From JAEUMY01 sp031394355 (GTDB lineage: Bacteria > Pseudomonadota > Gammaproteobacteria > Burkholderiales > Usitatibacteraceae): a DNA stretch of 13,260 bases. Each line of letters begins with the position of its first letter. The first letter of the stretch is position 1. The position numbers and the translations under genes were made by a program. The notes under the pieces were generated by a model. The model saw only the letters and a list, made by a program, of their open reading frames with translations. It made no database searches and was not told the DNA's origin. Where the stretch lies: NCBI GenBank assembly GCA_031394355.1, contig JANNSU010000031.1:1-13260 (forward strand), given 5' to 3'. Positions 1 to 6,591 of this stretch are shown here, one piece after another.

Positions 1-2
1 GC

Positions 3-674
3 ATGGAAATTTTCATTCCCTATCTCAAGGCGCTGGTCCTCGTGCCGCTGACCTTGCTGCCCATCATCAACCCGTTGGCGGGTGCGCCGGTATTCATGGC
101 CACCGCAGGGGTCGACGACCGCATCATCAAGCGTCTGGCGCGCCAGGTTGCGCTCAACTGCTGGATCGTTCTGGTGTTGTCGATGCTGATCGGCACGTAT
201 GTATTGGAACTCTTCGGTATTTCGCTGCCCATCGTGCGCATCGGCGGTGGCTTGCTTGTGGCCGCGACGGGCTGGCGGCTTCTCAATAGCAAGGACGATG
301 ATTCAATGCGCGCAGTACTGGCGCTGTCACCCGCCGCCACGTCGGAGGCGGAAATCGTGCGCCGCAGCTTCTTTCCGGTCACCTTTCCGCTCACCACCGG
401 TCCGGGATCCATCGCCACCGCCATTGCGCTCGGCGCGCAGTGGCCGAGCACGCCCACGCTTTATGTAGCCGCAGCGATGGTGGCCAGTGCCGGGGCGCTC
501 ATCACTGCGTTGGTGATCTACCTCGTGTACCGCCATTCGGCACGGCTGCTCACCCGGCTGGGCGAGGTCGGCACCATGGTCATGACCCGGCTGCTCGCCT
601 TCATCCTGCTCTGCATCGGCATCGAGATCATGTGGACGGGCTGGGTGGAGCTGAATCAGTTGCCGTTGCGGTAG
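3..674 (+). CDS. MarC-family integral membrane protein
   Basis: This 223-residue, strongly hydrophobic protein fits the MarC (UPF0056) family of small inner-membrane proteins with about six membrane segments. Visible family hallmarks are the N-terminal helix ending in a P-I-I-N-P-L-A-G-A-P segment (about residues 20-29) and the P-L-T-T-G-P-G-S-I motif near residue 130. Length matches the usual 200-225 residues. The family was once tied to multiple antibiotic resistance, a role later disputed, and no substrate is established, so none is assigned. The ATG lies only two bases from the window edge, so its ribosome site cannot be seen; the N-terminus begins where relatives begin, so the gene is probably complete. 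It runs convergently towards the S10-type gene, with a 390-bp repeat-rich gap between. A short GGTGC/GCACC hairpin (681-695) follows the stop codon but has no T-tract. Confidence 0.9.
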   Translation: MEIFIPYLKALVLVPLTLLPIINPLAGAPVFMATAGVDDRIIKRLARQVALNCWIVLVLSMLIGTYVLELFGISLPIVRIGGGLLVAATGWRLLNSKDDDSMRAVLALSPAATSEAEIVRRSFFPVTFPLTTGPGSIATAIALGAQWPSTPTLYVAAAMVASAGALITALVIYLVYRHSARLLTRLGEVGTMVMTRLLAFILLCIGIEIMWTGWVELNQLPLR

Positions 675-704
675 GGGCGCGGTGCGACTTGCACCACCCA
701 ACTA

Positions 705-797
705 CAAGACGCGGATGAACGCCGATGCGAGCAGATGTACGCCGATTGGCTGGGAAGTATCTGCGTTCATCCGCTTTTCATCTGCGTCAGGCTTTGG
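705..797. repeat. Dispersed imperfect-palindrome repeat, copy A
   Basis: The core begins GACGC (708) and ends GCGTC (788). Its arms carry GATGAACGC- and GCGTTCATC-type words in inverted orientation, so the unit can fold on itself. Copy B lies at 954-1036. The two share direct ends (CAAGACGC at the left; GCGTCAGG, two variable bases, TTGG at the right) and similar arms, while the central word GAGCAGATGTACGC (729-742) appears in inverted orientation in copy B. No coding potential is apparent. It looks like a REP-like intergenic element; family membership cannot be checked here. Confidence 0.7.
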
Positions 798-807
798 TTC
801 TGAACCC

Positions 808-819
808 GCGAATATTCGC
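808..819. repeat. GCGAATATTCGC palindrome, site 1 (intergenic)
   Basis: Perfect 12-bp palindrome between repeat copy A and the left arm of the 834-917 inverted repeat. The flanks (C on the left, A on the right) do not extend the symmetry. First of seven identical copies in the window. Confidence 0.9.
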
Positions 820-833
820 AATGAGCGGTCAGG

Positions 834-917
834 TGTAGCCCGGATGCAGCAACGCGAAATCCGGGTTGCGAACTTGGTTAGTGCCCCCGGCTTTCGCTGC
901 GCTGCATCCGGGCTACA
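834..917. repeat. Long inverted repeat, arms 834-865 and 886-917
   Basis: The outer 17 bases of each arm are perfect reverse complements (TGTAGCCCGGATGCAGC at 834-850 against 901-917). Each arm extends inward to about 32 bases with about 28 matches, leaving a 20-base loop (866-885). It could form a strong hairpin in RNA from either convergent neighbour or a cruciform in DNA. It may act as a bidirectional transcription barrier between the MarC and S10 genes, but there is no T-tract typical of an intrinsic terminator. Palindrome sites 1 and 2 flank it on either side. Confidence 0.85.
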
Positions 918-930
918 AGTTCGACGCTAT

Positions 931-942
931 GCGAATATTCGC
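931..942. repeat. GCGAATATTCGC palindrome, site 2 (intergenic)
   Basis: Perfect copy; flanking T and A extend it to the 14-bp palindrome TGCGAATATTCGCA (930-943). It lies 13 bp outside the right arm of the long inverted repeat, mirroring site 1 on the other side. Confidence 0.9.
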
Positions 943-953
943 AACGTCAACAA

Positions 954-1036
954 CAAGACGCCGATGCACGCCGATCAATTCTGAAATATCTGCGTACATC
1001 TGCTCCTTATCTGCGTTCATCGGCGTCAGGTATTGG
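954..1036. repeat. Dispersed imperfect-palindrome repeat, copy B
   Basis: Second copy of the element at 705-797. The core runs from GACGC (957) to GCGTC (1027), about 10 bp shorter than copy A. The left arm matches copy A directly at about 17 of 19 positions, while the central word reads GCGTACATCTGCTC, the exact reverse complement of GAGCAGATGTACGC in copy A. It ends about 30 bp from the S10-type stop codon. Confidence 0.7.
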
Positions 1037-1067
1037 GCCTTGTCCTCCAAGCACCTGCCATGCAAGC

Positions 1068-2552
1068 TCAGGACGCCTTCTTCACGAACGCCCGCAAGTG
1101 CGCCACTTGTGCCTTCAGTGACGTCTCCTGCACGTACATCATGTGCCCTGCCTCGTAGTAATGGCACTCGATGTTGGGCCGCAGCGACGGGTCCAATGCC
1201 ATGTGGTCCAGCACGTAGTCGGCGGCGTAGTGCGGCGTGGCGAGGTCGTAGTAACCCTGGCCCACGTACACCTTCATCTGCGGATGCGCGCTCATGGCTG
1301 CGCGCAGTTTCTCTGCGACGTTGAGCGGCTCGTTTTTTGCGCCGAAGTCCCACGTCATGTAGAGCGGTGAGATCACCTTGTAGGGTGTGTCGCTGGCAAA
1401 TTTGAGCTCGCGACGCACGTAGTCGTTGAGACAGGCGGCGTAGGCACCATCCAGATTGGTATGCGCCGGGTCCATCTCGAAGCTCTCGCCCGCTGCGTCG
1501 CGGTCGATGCCCTTGAAGCGGCTGTCCAGCCGGCCGACCGTGCGCTTCTCGCCGCGAAGCAGTTCCTTGCAGAATCGGTGGATGCCGATGCGCAGGTTGG
1601 TTGATTCGATGTAACGCTCGGAGAGTCCGGAATAAGTGGCCAGTTGCTTGACCAGTGCCTTGCGCCGTGCGGCGGGCAGCTTGTCGCCAAGGAACAGCGC
1701 ATGCGAATATTCGCCAGCGGTGAAGTCTTCGACTTCCTTGATGAAAGCGGGCAGCGCCTTCTTCGTGAGCGCAGGTGACAGCTTGCCGTGATGCCGCGCA
1801 GTCAGTGCATAGGTCGGGAAAAAGAGCAGGTGCGCCAGGTCGTGACCCGGCCCGAAGCGCAGGGATGAAAACTCCAGCGCGCACGAGATGAGCATGAGGC
1901 CGTTGAGGTAGAGCCCATGCTTCTCCTGCAGGTGGCGCGACAGGCCGGCAGCACGTGTGGTGCCGTAGCTCTCACCGGCAATGAACTTGGGGTTGCCCCA
2001 GCGTTCATTGCGCGAGCAATACAGGCGGATGAATTCACCGACGCTTTCGATATCGCGCTGATAGTTGTGAAACTCGCCCACCTTGTCACCGTCGACCATG
2101 CGGCTATAGCCCGTGCCGACGGGGTCGATGAATACGAAGTCACTTTCATCGAGCAGCGAGTGTTGGTTTTCCACCAGTGAATAGGGCGGTGGCGGCGCAT
2201 TGCCTTCCTTGTCCAGGCTGACCCGCTTGGGGCCGAACAGGCCGAGGTGCAGCCAGACCGATGACGATCCCGGCCCGCCATTGAAGGAGAACGTCAGCGG
2301 CCGTTTGCTCCGGTCCTTTACATCGTCACGCGTATACGCGATGAAAAAGATGCTGGCGCGCGCCTTCTCTGCCTCGCGGTTGCCGTCCTTTTCCAGGTCT
2401 TCCTTCAGTACGATCGTGCCGCATGTAGCGGTGTAGCGGATGGTTTTGCCACCGATGCGGATGCTGTGGCGGGTGGAGACGATGTTATCGGCTGGCGCGG
2501 GCTTGGTGTCGGTGTCCCTGGGTGCGCTGTCTACTTTGGGCTGGTCGGTCAT
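1068..2552 (-). CDS. S10-family serine carboxypeptidase-like protein
   Basis: This 494-residue protein resembles peptidase family S10 (serine carboxypeptidases), alpha/beta hydrolases that remove C-terminal residues from peptides. Visible hallmarks are the oxyanion-hole segment N-G-G-P-G-S-S-S (91-98), the D-P-V-G-T-G-Y-S segment (143-150), the nucleophile elbow G-E-S-Y-G with Ser195, the probable catalytic Asp436 in G-Y-Y-D, and His470 in A-G-H-M. All three catalytic positions are present, so activity is plausible. The N-terminus is polar (many D, K, T, P residues) with no hydrophobic signal peptide, so a cytoplasmic location is inferred, unlike secreted or vacuolar eukaryotic members. The ATG is preceded by a weak GAGAAG-like ribosome site. 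The gene diverges from the exoD-like gene across 108 bp. Its coding sequence contains palindrome site 3. The natural substrate is unknown. Confidence 0.88.
   Translation of the reverse strand: MTDQPKVDSAPRDTDTKPAPADNIVSTRHSIRIGGKTIRYTATCGTIVLKEDLEKDGNREAEKARASIFFIAYTRDDVKDRSKRPLTFSFNGGPGSSSVWLHLGLFGPKRVSLDKEGNAPPPPYSLVENQHSLLDESDFVFIDPVGTGYSRMVDGDKVGEFHNYQRDIESVGEFIRLYCSRNERWGNPKFIAGESYGTTRAAGLSRHLQEKHGLYLNGLMLISCALEFSSLRFGPGHDLAHLLFFPTYALTARHHGKLSPALTKKALPAFIKEVEDFTAGEYSHALFLGDKLPAARRKALVKQLATYSGLSERYIESTNLRIGIHRFCKELLRGEKRTVGRLDSRFKGIDRDAAGESFEMDPAHTNLDGAYAACLNDYVRRELKFASDTPYKVISPLYMTWDFGAKNEPLNVAEKLRAAMSAHPQMKVYVGQGYYDLATPHYAADYVLDHMALDPSLRPNIECHYYEAGHMMYVQETSLKAQVAHLRAFVKKAS
1703..1714. 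repeat. GCGAATATTCGC palindrome, site 3 (inside S10-type gene)
   Basis: Perfect copy within the carboxypeptidase-like coding sequence. On the minus strand it is read through the codons for G-E-Y-S-H (residues 280-284), a different reading phase from the copies inside the other two genes. Confidence 0.9.
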
Positions 2553-2660
2553 GGCGGCTTCTCGGAGTGGAAGCGGAAATTATGAGCCATCGCCCGCTTG
2601 CATGCAGGCTGCAGGTGCGCAGTGTGCGAAAATTGTCTCTGACTTCCTACCGCTGATAAC

Positions 2661-3311
2661 TTGAACACCTCCTCCCCAGCCAGTCACCCCACCGGGCCAG
2701 ACCTGCCGCTCACGCCGCTATCGGAAAACCTCGCCTACATTCTCGAGCGTGCTGCGGGCCAGGCCTTGACCATCCGCGTCATTCTCGAGGTTTTGCACGG
2801 ACGCGGATTCAACCTCCTTCTGATTTTCTTTTGCCTGCCCTTCTGCCTGCCCGTTTCCATTCCCGGGCTCTCGACGCCGTTCGGGCTGGCCATCCTGGTG
2901 CTGGGTGTACGCATCGCATTGCGCCGCGAGCCTTGGTTGCCGCGCCGTGTGATGGATTTTGCGATCGGGCATGATCTGCTTGAACGCACGGTGAAATTCG
3001 GCATCAAGGTGGCCACACAGGTCGAAAAGGTCGTCCGGCCGCGCGTGCGGGTGCTGGCGGCTGCACCGGCCTTGATGTCGTTCAATGGGGTGGTCGTGGT
3101 GGTATCGGCGCTGGCGCTGATGGTGCCAATGCCGCTGCCGCTGGCCAATTTCTTTCCGGCCTGGTCGATCATGCTGCTGGCACTGGGCATGATGGAGGAG
3201 GACGGCGCGTCGATTGTCGCCGGCTATGTCCTGTGTGTTGTGTCGTGGGGCTATTTCGTGATGTTGTGGCTGCTGGGCATGGCGACCGTACATCAGATTT
3301 TCGGCTTTTGA
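2661..3311 (+). CDS. ExoD-family membrane protein
   Basis: This 216-residue protein matches the ExoD family, named for a rhizobial exopolysaccharide-synthesis locus; its biochemical role is unresolved. A polar N-terminal stretch ends in an amphipathic region (E-N-L-A-Y-I-L-E-R-A, about 22-31). The characteristic hydrophobic block with P-F-C-L-P-V-S-I-P-G-L-S-T-P-F-G follows (about 60-75), then further membrane segments near 76-87, 130-155, 160-178 and 184-212. The start is a TTG: the reading frame opens at 2643 after an upstream stop and holds no earlier ATG, GTG or TTG, and the first internal ATG would remove conserved sequence. A clear ribosome site is not visible. It diverges from the S10 gene and lies 120 bp upstream of sppA on the same strand. 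No exopolysaccharide genes are nearby, so a direct role there is not supported by context. Confidence 0.85.
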   Translation: MNTSSPASHPTGPDLPLTPLSENLAYILERAAGQALTIRVILEVLHGRGFNLLLIFFCLPFCLPVSIPGLSTPFGLAILVLGVRIALRREPWLPRRVMDFAIGHDLLERTVKFGIKVATQVEKVVRPRVRVLAAAPALMSFNGVVVVVSALALMVPMPLPLANFFPAWSIMLLALGMMEEDGASIVAGYVLCVVSWGYFVMLWLLGMATVHQIFGF

Positions 3312-3431
3312 TGCGCCAAGTCTGGGCTACGCGCCGTCGTTCAGGCAGCCTTTGCGGTGATTCGTCGCAACGCATGCGCAGCACCGTGCCCGATTGTGTA
3401 ATCTCAACCTGTCCTGATTCCGGAGTCCAGC

Positions 3432-5306
3432 ATGTCTGACAGCACCCCCCCAAGTTCACCGTTCGTACGCTTCCTCAAGGGCCTGTGGCTGACCATCGAC
3501 TTCAGCCGTCGCCTGGTGATGAATTTCATTTTCCTGTTCATTGTCTTCATTGTGCTCATCGCGCTCATGATTCCCGGCAAGGCGGGTGTCCAGGAAAAGA
3601 CCGCGCTGGTGATCCACTTCGACGGCCCGGTCTACGAGCAGCGCCCGGGTGCTGCCCGCAGCAAGCTCATCGAGCAAGCGTTGGATGACGCGCCCAAGGA
3701 GTTCCAGTTGCGCGACATCTTTGCCACGCTCGACGCAGCCGCCAAGGACCCCAAGATTGATCGCGTTGTGCTGATCTTTGAAAACTTTGGCGGAACCGGA
3801 TTGAGCACGCTGCGCGAAGTGGCAGGTGCAATCGAGCGATTCAAGGCCTCGGGCAAGCAGGTCGTTGCCTGGTCTTCCGCCTATGACCAGCCCGCCTACT
3901 ACCTGGCGGCGCATGCCAACGAGGTCTACCTGCATCCGATGGGCCAGGTGTTCCTGCGCGGCTACGGCGGCCATCGCAACTACTACAAGGACGCCCTGGA
4001 CCGCGTCGGCGTGTCAGCCAATGTGCTTCGGGTCGGCAAGTACAAGAACTTTGGCGAGCCCTTTTTCGCCACCGCGCCGTCGGCTGAGACGCTCGAGTCG
4101 GACAAGTATCTCTATGACGGATTGTGGAAGACCTATACCGACGGCATCGAGAAGGCGCGCAAACTGCCGGCCGGCAGCGTCAATCAGGGCATCGAGTCGG
4201 TGGTGAAGGCCATGACCGAAGCCGGTGGTGACGCGGCCAAGGTGGCACTGGATGGCAAGCTGGTCAGCGCGTTGAAGACGCGCGATGAATTTCGTGCGCT
4301 CATGATTGAACGCGGTGCGGCGGACAAGGCCATCCAGAGTTTTCGCCAGGTGTCGTACCACGACTACCTCGCAACGATCCGCCCGCGGCTCTTCGGCGAT
4401 GGCATTGGCGTGATCGTGGCCGAAGGCGAGATCACGGATGGCCGTGCCCCTCCCGGCACGGTCGGCGGCATTTCGACATCGGAGCTGGTGCGCAAGGCGC
4501 GCGAAGATTCCAACATCAAGGCAGTGGTCCTGCGTGTCGATTCGCCCGGGGGAAGCGCTTATGGCTCGGAGCTGGTTCGCCGCGAGCTGGAGCTGACCCG
4601 TGCCGCTGGCAAGCCCGTGATCGTGTCGATGGGTGATCTGGCAGCTTCAGGTGGCTACTGGATTTCGCTCGCGGCCGACGAGGTCATTGCGGACGCTGCG
4701 ACCATCACCGGGTCCATTGGCGTGTTCGGGATGCTGCCGACGGGCGAGAAGACAATGGAGAAGCTGTCGATCAAGACCGGCGGTTACAGCACGACCTGGC
4801 TTGCTGATGCGATGTATGACCCGCGCCGACCGCTGGATCCCCGCTTTGCCGAGCTGGTGCAGTCCGCCATCGGCAAGATCTACACGGACTTCCTCGCCAC
4901 CACGGCCAAGGCGAGAAAGACCACGCCCGAGAAGATCGATGAGATTGCGCAGGGTCGCGTATGGAGCGGCGCGCAGGCCAAGGAGCGTGGGCTCATCGAC
5001 CGCGTTGGCACGTTCCAGGATGCGATCAAGGCGGCACGCGACCGCGCGAAGCTGGCCGAGGATGTCCGGGTGACCTACATCGAAGCTGACCGTGGCAAGT
5101 TCGCCACCTTCCTCGACCAGCTGGGTTCACGCGCAGTCCGCAGCATGGCGGCCCATGTCGACTTGAAGCCGCTCATCCCGGCGGGTGCCCCGGGTCAAGT
5201 CGTCAAGGATGCACGCGAGGAACTGGGTTGGCTTTCCGAGATCACGCAGCGTTCTGCCACCGGCTTGCCTTTCGGCGTGGTGGCGCACTGTCTGTGCGGC
5301 AAGTAG
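3432..5306 (+). CDS. sppA: Signal peptide peptidase SppA, long (67 kDa) type
   Basis: This 624-residue protein is a family S49 protease that degrades cleaved signal peptides at the inner membrane. One membrane anchor lies near residues 29-48. Two tandem S49 domains follow, as in the Escherichia coli long form. The Ser-Lys dyad is visible: Lys205 in R-V-G-K-Y-K-N-F-G-E-P-F in the N-terminal domain and Ser406 in L-A-A-S-G-G-Y-W in the C-terminal domain. The flanking segments V-D-S-P-G-G-S-A and T-I-T-G-S-I-G-V-F-G are also typical. The ATG has a good ribosome site (GGAG, 7-8 bases upstream). A possible -10 element TGTAAT lies at 3397-3402, without a convincing -35 element. The C-terminus ends in an H-C-L-C segment. 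A small secreted-protein gene begins 35 bp downstream and may be co-transcribed. Confidence 0.95.
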   Translation: MSDSTPPSSPFVRFLKGLWLTIDFSRRLVMNFIFLFIVFIVLIALMIPGKAGVQEKTALVIHFDGPVYEQRPGAARSKLIEQALDDAPKEFQLRDIFATLDAAAKDPKIDRVVLIFENFGGTGLSTLREVAGAIERFKASGKQVVAWSSAYDQPAYYLAAHANEVYLHPMGQVFLRGYGGHRNYYKDALDRVGVSANVLRVGKYKNFGEPFFATAPSAETLESDKYLYDGLWKTYTDGIEKARKLPAGSVNQGIESVVKAMTEAGGDAAKVALDGKLVSALKTRDEFRALMIERGAADKAIQSFRQVSYHDYLATIRPRLFGDGIGVIVAEGEITDGRAPPGTVGGISTSELVRKAREDSNIKAVVLRVDSPGGSAYGSELVRRELELTRAAGKPVIVSMGDLAASGGYWISLAADEVIADAATITGSIGVFGMLPTGEKTMEKLSIKTGGYSTTWLADAMYDPRRPLDPRFAELVQSAIGKIYTDFLATTAKARKTTPEKIDEIAQGRVWSGAQAKERGLIDRVGTFQDAIKAARDRAKLAEDVRVTYIEADRGKFATFLDQLGSRAVRSMAAHVDLKPLIPAGAPGQVVKDAREELGWLSEITQRSATGLPFGVVAHCLCGK

Positions 5307-5341
5307 ACTCCCGGTTTTCCTTGACGACGCACCAGGACATC

Positions 5342-5902
5342 ATGCGACTTACAACTTTTCTCCACCCGGGCGCAGCCCGGCACGTTGGTGCATTCGCCAT
5401 GGCATTCGCCGCGCTGTCGACGCTCTCGATATCCGTGCTGGCACAAACGGGCGACGTGCAGCGTTGCCGGGAGGTCAAGGACCCGACGGCACGCCTCGCC
5501 TGTTATGACGCCATTCCCCTGTCAGCGGCCGTCCCCGCACGACCGGCAGCGCCTCTGACGACCGGCGGCACAGTCGCGCCGAATGCTGCGGCTTCAGCCA
5601 CGACTGCGGCCACGTCGACAGCACGCGCGCCCCAGGTTGCCGCAGAATTTGGCCTCGAGCGCAAGGCCGAGCATCTGCTGGTGAAGTCCATAGAGTCCCG
5701 CATCCTCGGCAAGTTTGATGGCTGGGAGCCCAACACCCGCTTCACCCTGGAGAATGGTCAGGTCTGGCAGGTCAGCGACGATTCACGCGGGTTTACCAAT
5801 GCCATGAACCCGACAGTAAAGCTCACGCGCGGCACTTTTGGCACATTCTTCCTTGAAATTCAGGGGATCAATGCCGCGCCCAGAGTGAAACGAATCAAGT
5901 AG
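5342..5902 (+). CDS. Secreted protein of unknown function with CYD motif
   Basis: This 186-residue product is not recognised as a named family. A signal peptide is clear, with hydrophobic residues about 16-33 and likely cleavage after V-L-A (residue 34). The mature protein begins with a short Cys motif, C42-R-E-V-K-D-P-T-A-R-L-A-C54-Y-D; similar C...RLxCYD openings occur in several exported proteobacterial proteins, including TagO/VasI-like ones, but no type VI secretion genes are present. A low-complexity Ala/Thr/Pro linker (about 63-100) leads to a compact C-terminal domain (about 103-186) rich in alternating polar and hydrophobic residues, probably beta-structured. The frame is open further upstream into sppA (to 5228). 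The ATG at 5342 is preferred because it gives the signal peptide and avoids the overlap. A weak AGGA-like ribosome site precedes it. Confidence 0.8.
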   Translation: MRLTTFLHPGAARHVGAFAMAFAALSTLSISVLAQTGDVQRCREVKDPTARLACYDAIPLSAAVPARPAAPLTTGGTVAPNAAASATTAATSTARAPQVAAEFGLERKAEHLLVKSIESRILGKFDGWEPNTRFTLENGQVWQVSDDSRGFTNAMNPTVKLTRGTFGTFFLEIQGINAAPRVKRIK

Positions 5903-5917
5903 CGCGGTAACGGCTGG

Positions 5918-5934
5918 TGGCAGCGGTCCTGCCA
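5918..5934 (+). terminator. Possible hairpin after the secreted-protein gene
   Basis: TGGCAG (5918-5923) and CTGCCA (5929-5934) form a 6-bp stem with a 5-base loop, 16 bases after the stop codon. No T-tract follows, so it is at best a weak intrinsic terminator or an mRNA-end stabiliser. Confidence 0.3.
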
Positions 5935-5974
5935 ATGGTCGACTGCACACTGACGGCCAGGTGATGGGTTACAT

Positions 5975-5986
5975 GCGAATATTCGC
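5975..5986. repeat. GCGAATATTCGC palindrome, site 4 (upstream of gloA)
   Basis: Perfect copy extended by T and A to 14 bp (5974-5987). It is centred about 63 bases upstream of the glyoxalase start codon, within the 141-bp gap, where an operator or promoter element could lie. No matching sigma-70 hexamers are obvious beside it, so a regulatory role is only a possibility. Confidence 0.9.
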
Positions 5987-6043
5987 ACTAGCCGGAAGCA
6001 GCCGCTGCCCGCTCGTTCCCGCATCTCAACTGGAGTCCTGATC

Positions 6044-6463
6044 ATGAAATACCTGCACACGATGGTGCGCGTAAGCGATCTCGATGCCTCGCTCGAGTTT
6101 TACTGCAACAAGCTGGGCCTTGTGCTGCAGCGGCGCAATGACTACCCGAACGGCCGCTTCACGCTGGCCTTTGTCGCAGCCCCGGGCGATGAGTCTGCCG
6201 CCATCGAGCTGACCTGGAACTGGGATCCGGAAGAGTTGGGCGGTTCGCGCAACTTCGGCCACGTCGCCTATGGCGTGGACGATATCTATGCGCTCTGCAA
6301 GAAATTGATGGACGCCGGTGTCACCATCAACCGGCCACCGCGCGACGGCCGCATGGCTTTTGTGCGCTCGCCCGACAATGTTTCCATCGAGCTGCTCCAG
6401 CGTGGCGGACCGCTGCCGCCGCAGGAGCCGTGGACGTCCATGCCCAACACAGGCGTCTGGTAG
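6044..6463 (+). CDS. gloA: Glyoxalase I (lactoylglutathione lyase)
   Basis: This 139-residue member of the vicinal-oxygen-chelate superfamily should isomerise the hemithioacetal of methylglyoxal and glutathione to S-lactoylglutathione in the cytoplasm. The four metal ligands known from E. coli GloA have clear counterparts: His5, Glu55, His73 and Glu116. Arg9, at the position linked to glutathione binding, is also present. The two beta-alpha-beta-beta-beta modules are recognisable (M-V-R-V-S-D-L-D-A-S-L-E-F-Y at the start; F-G-H-V-A-Y-G-V-D-D mid-protein). Ligand spacing and overall length resemble the short Ni/Co-dependent bacterial enzymes. The ATG has a GGAG ribosome site 8 bases upstream. 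It appears to be a single-gene unit, with 141 bp before and 128 bp after it. No glyoxalase II gene is in view. Confidence 0.93.
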   Translation: MKYLHTMVRVSDLDASLEFYCNKLGLVLQRRNDYPNGRFTLAFVAAPGDESAAIELTWNWDPEELGGSRNFGHVAYGVDDIYALCKKLMDAGVTINRPPRDGRMAFVRSPDNVSIELLQRGGPLPPQEPWTSMPNTGVW

Positions 6464-6591
6464 CCGGTTCCATTCGCTTTGCCTGGCGACCCGCTCGCGC
6501 TGCAAACCCGGGCTTTTGTCGCACGCTGCGCCGCGAAGGGTATCGGTCCGCATAGCATGCGTCCGTCATTCATTGCCATCAGGAGCAAGTC

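Noticed and set aside
681..695. Short hairpin after the MarC stop codon as an intrinsic terminator
   Set aside because: Only a 5-bp stem and no T-tract; the inverted repeat at 834-917 is a far stronger structure.
913..1884. Minus-strand open frame of 323 codons overlapping the S10 gene and the repeats
   Set aside because: It is a shifted frame of the S10-type gene running on into the intergenic repeats; its product is Arg/His-rich with no fold signature.
3374..3402. sigma-70 promoter upstream of sppA
   Set aside because: TGTAAT is a fair -10 element, but no acceptable -35 hexamer lies 16-18 bp upstream, so it is mentioned only within the sppA entry.
5228..5341. Longer start for the secreted protein inside sppA
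   Set aside because: It would place 38 residues before the signal peptide and overlap sppA by 79 bp; the internal ATG gives a standard exported protein.
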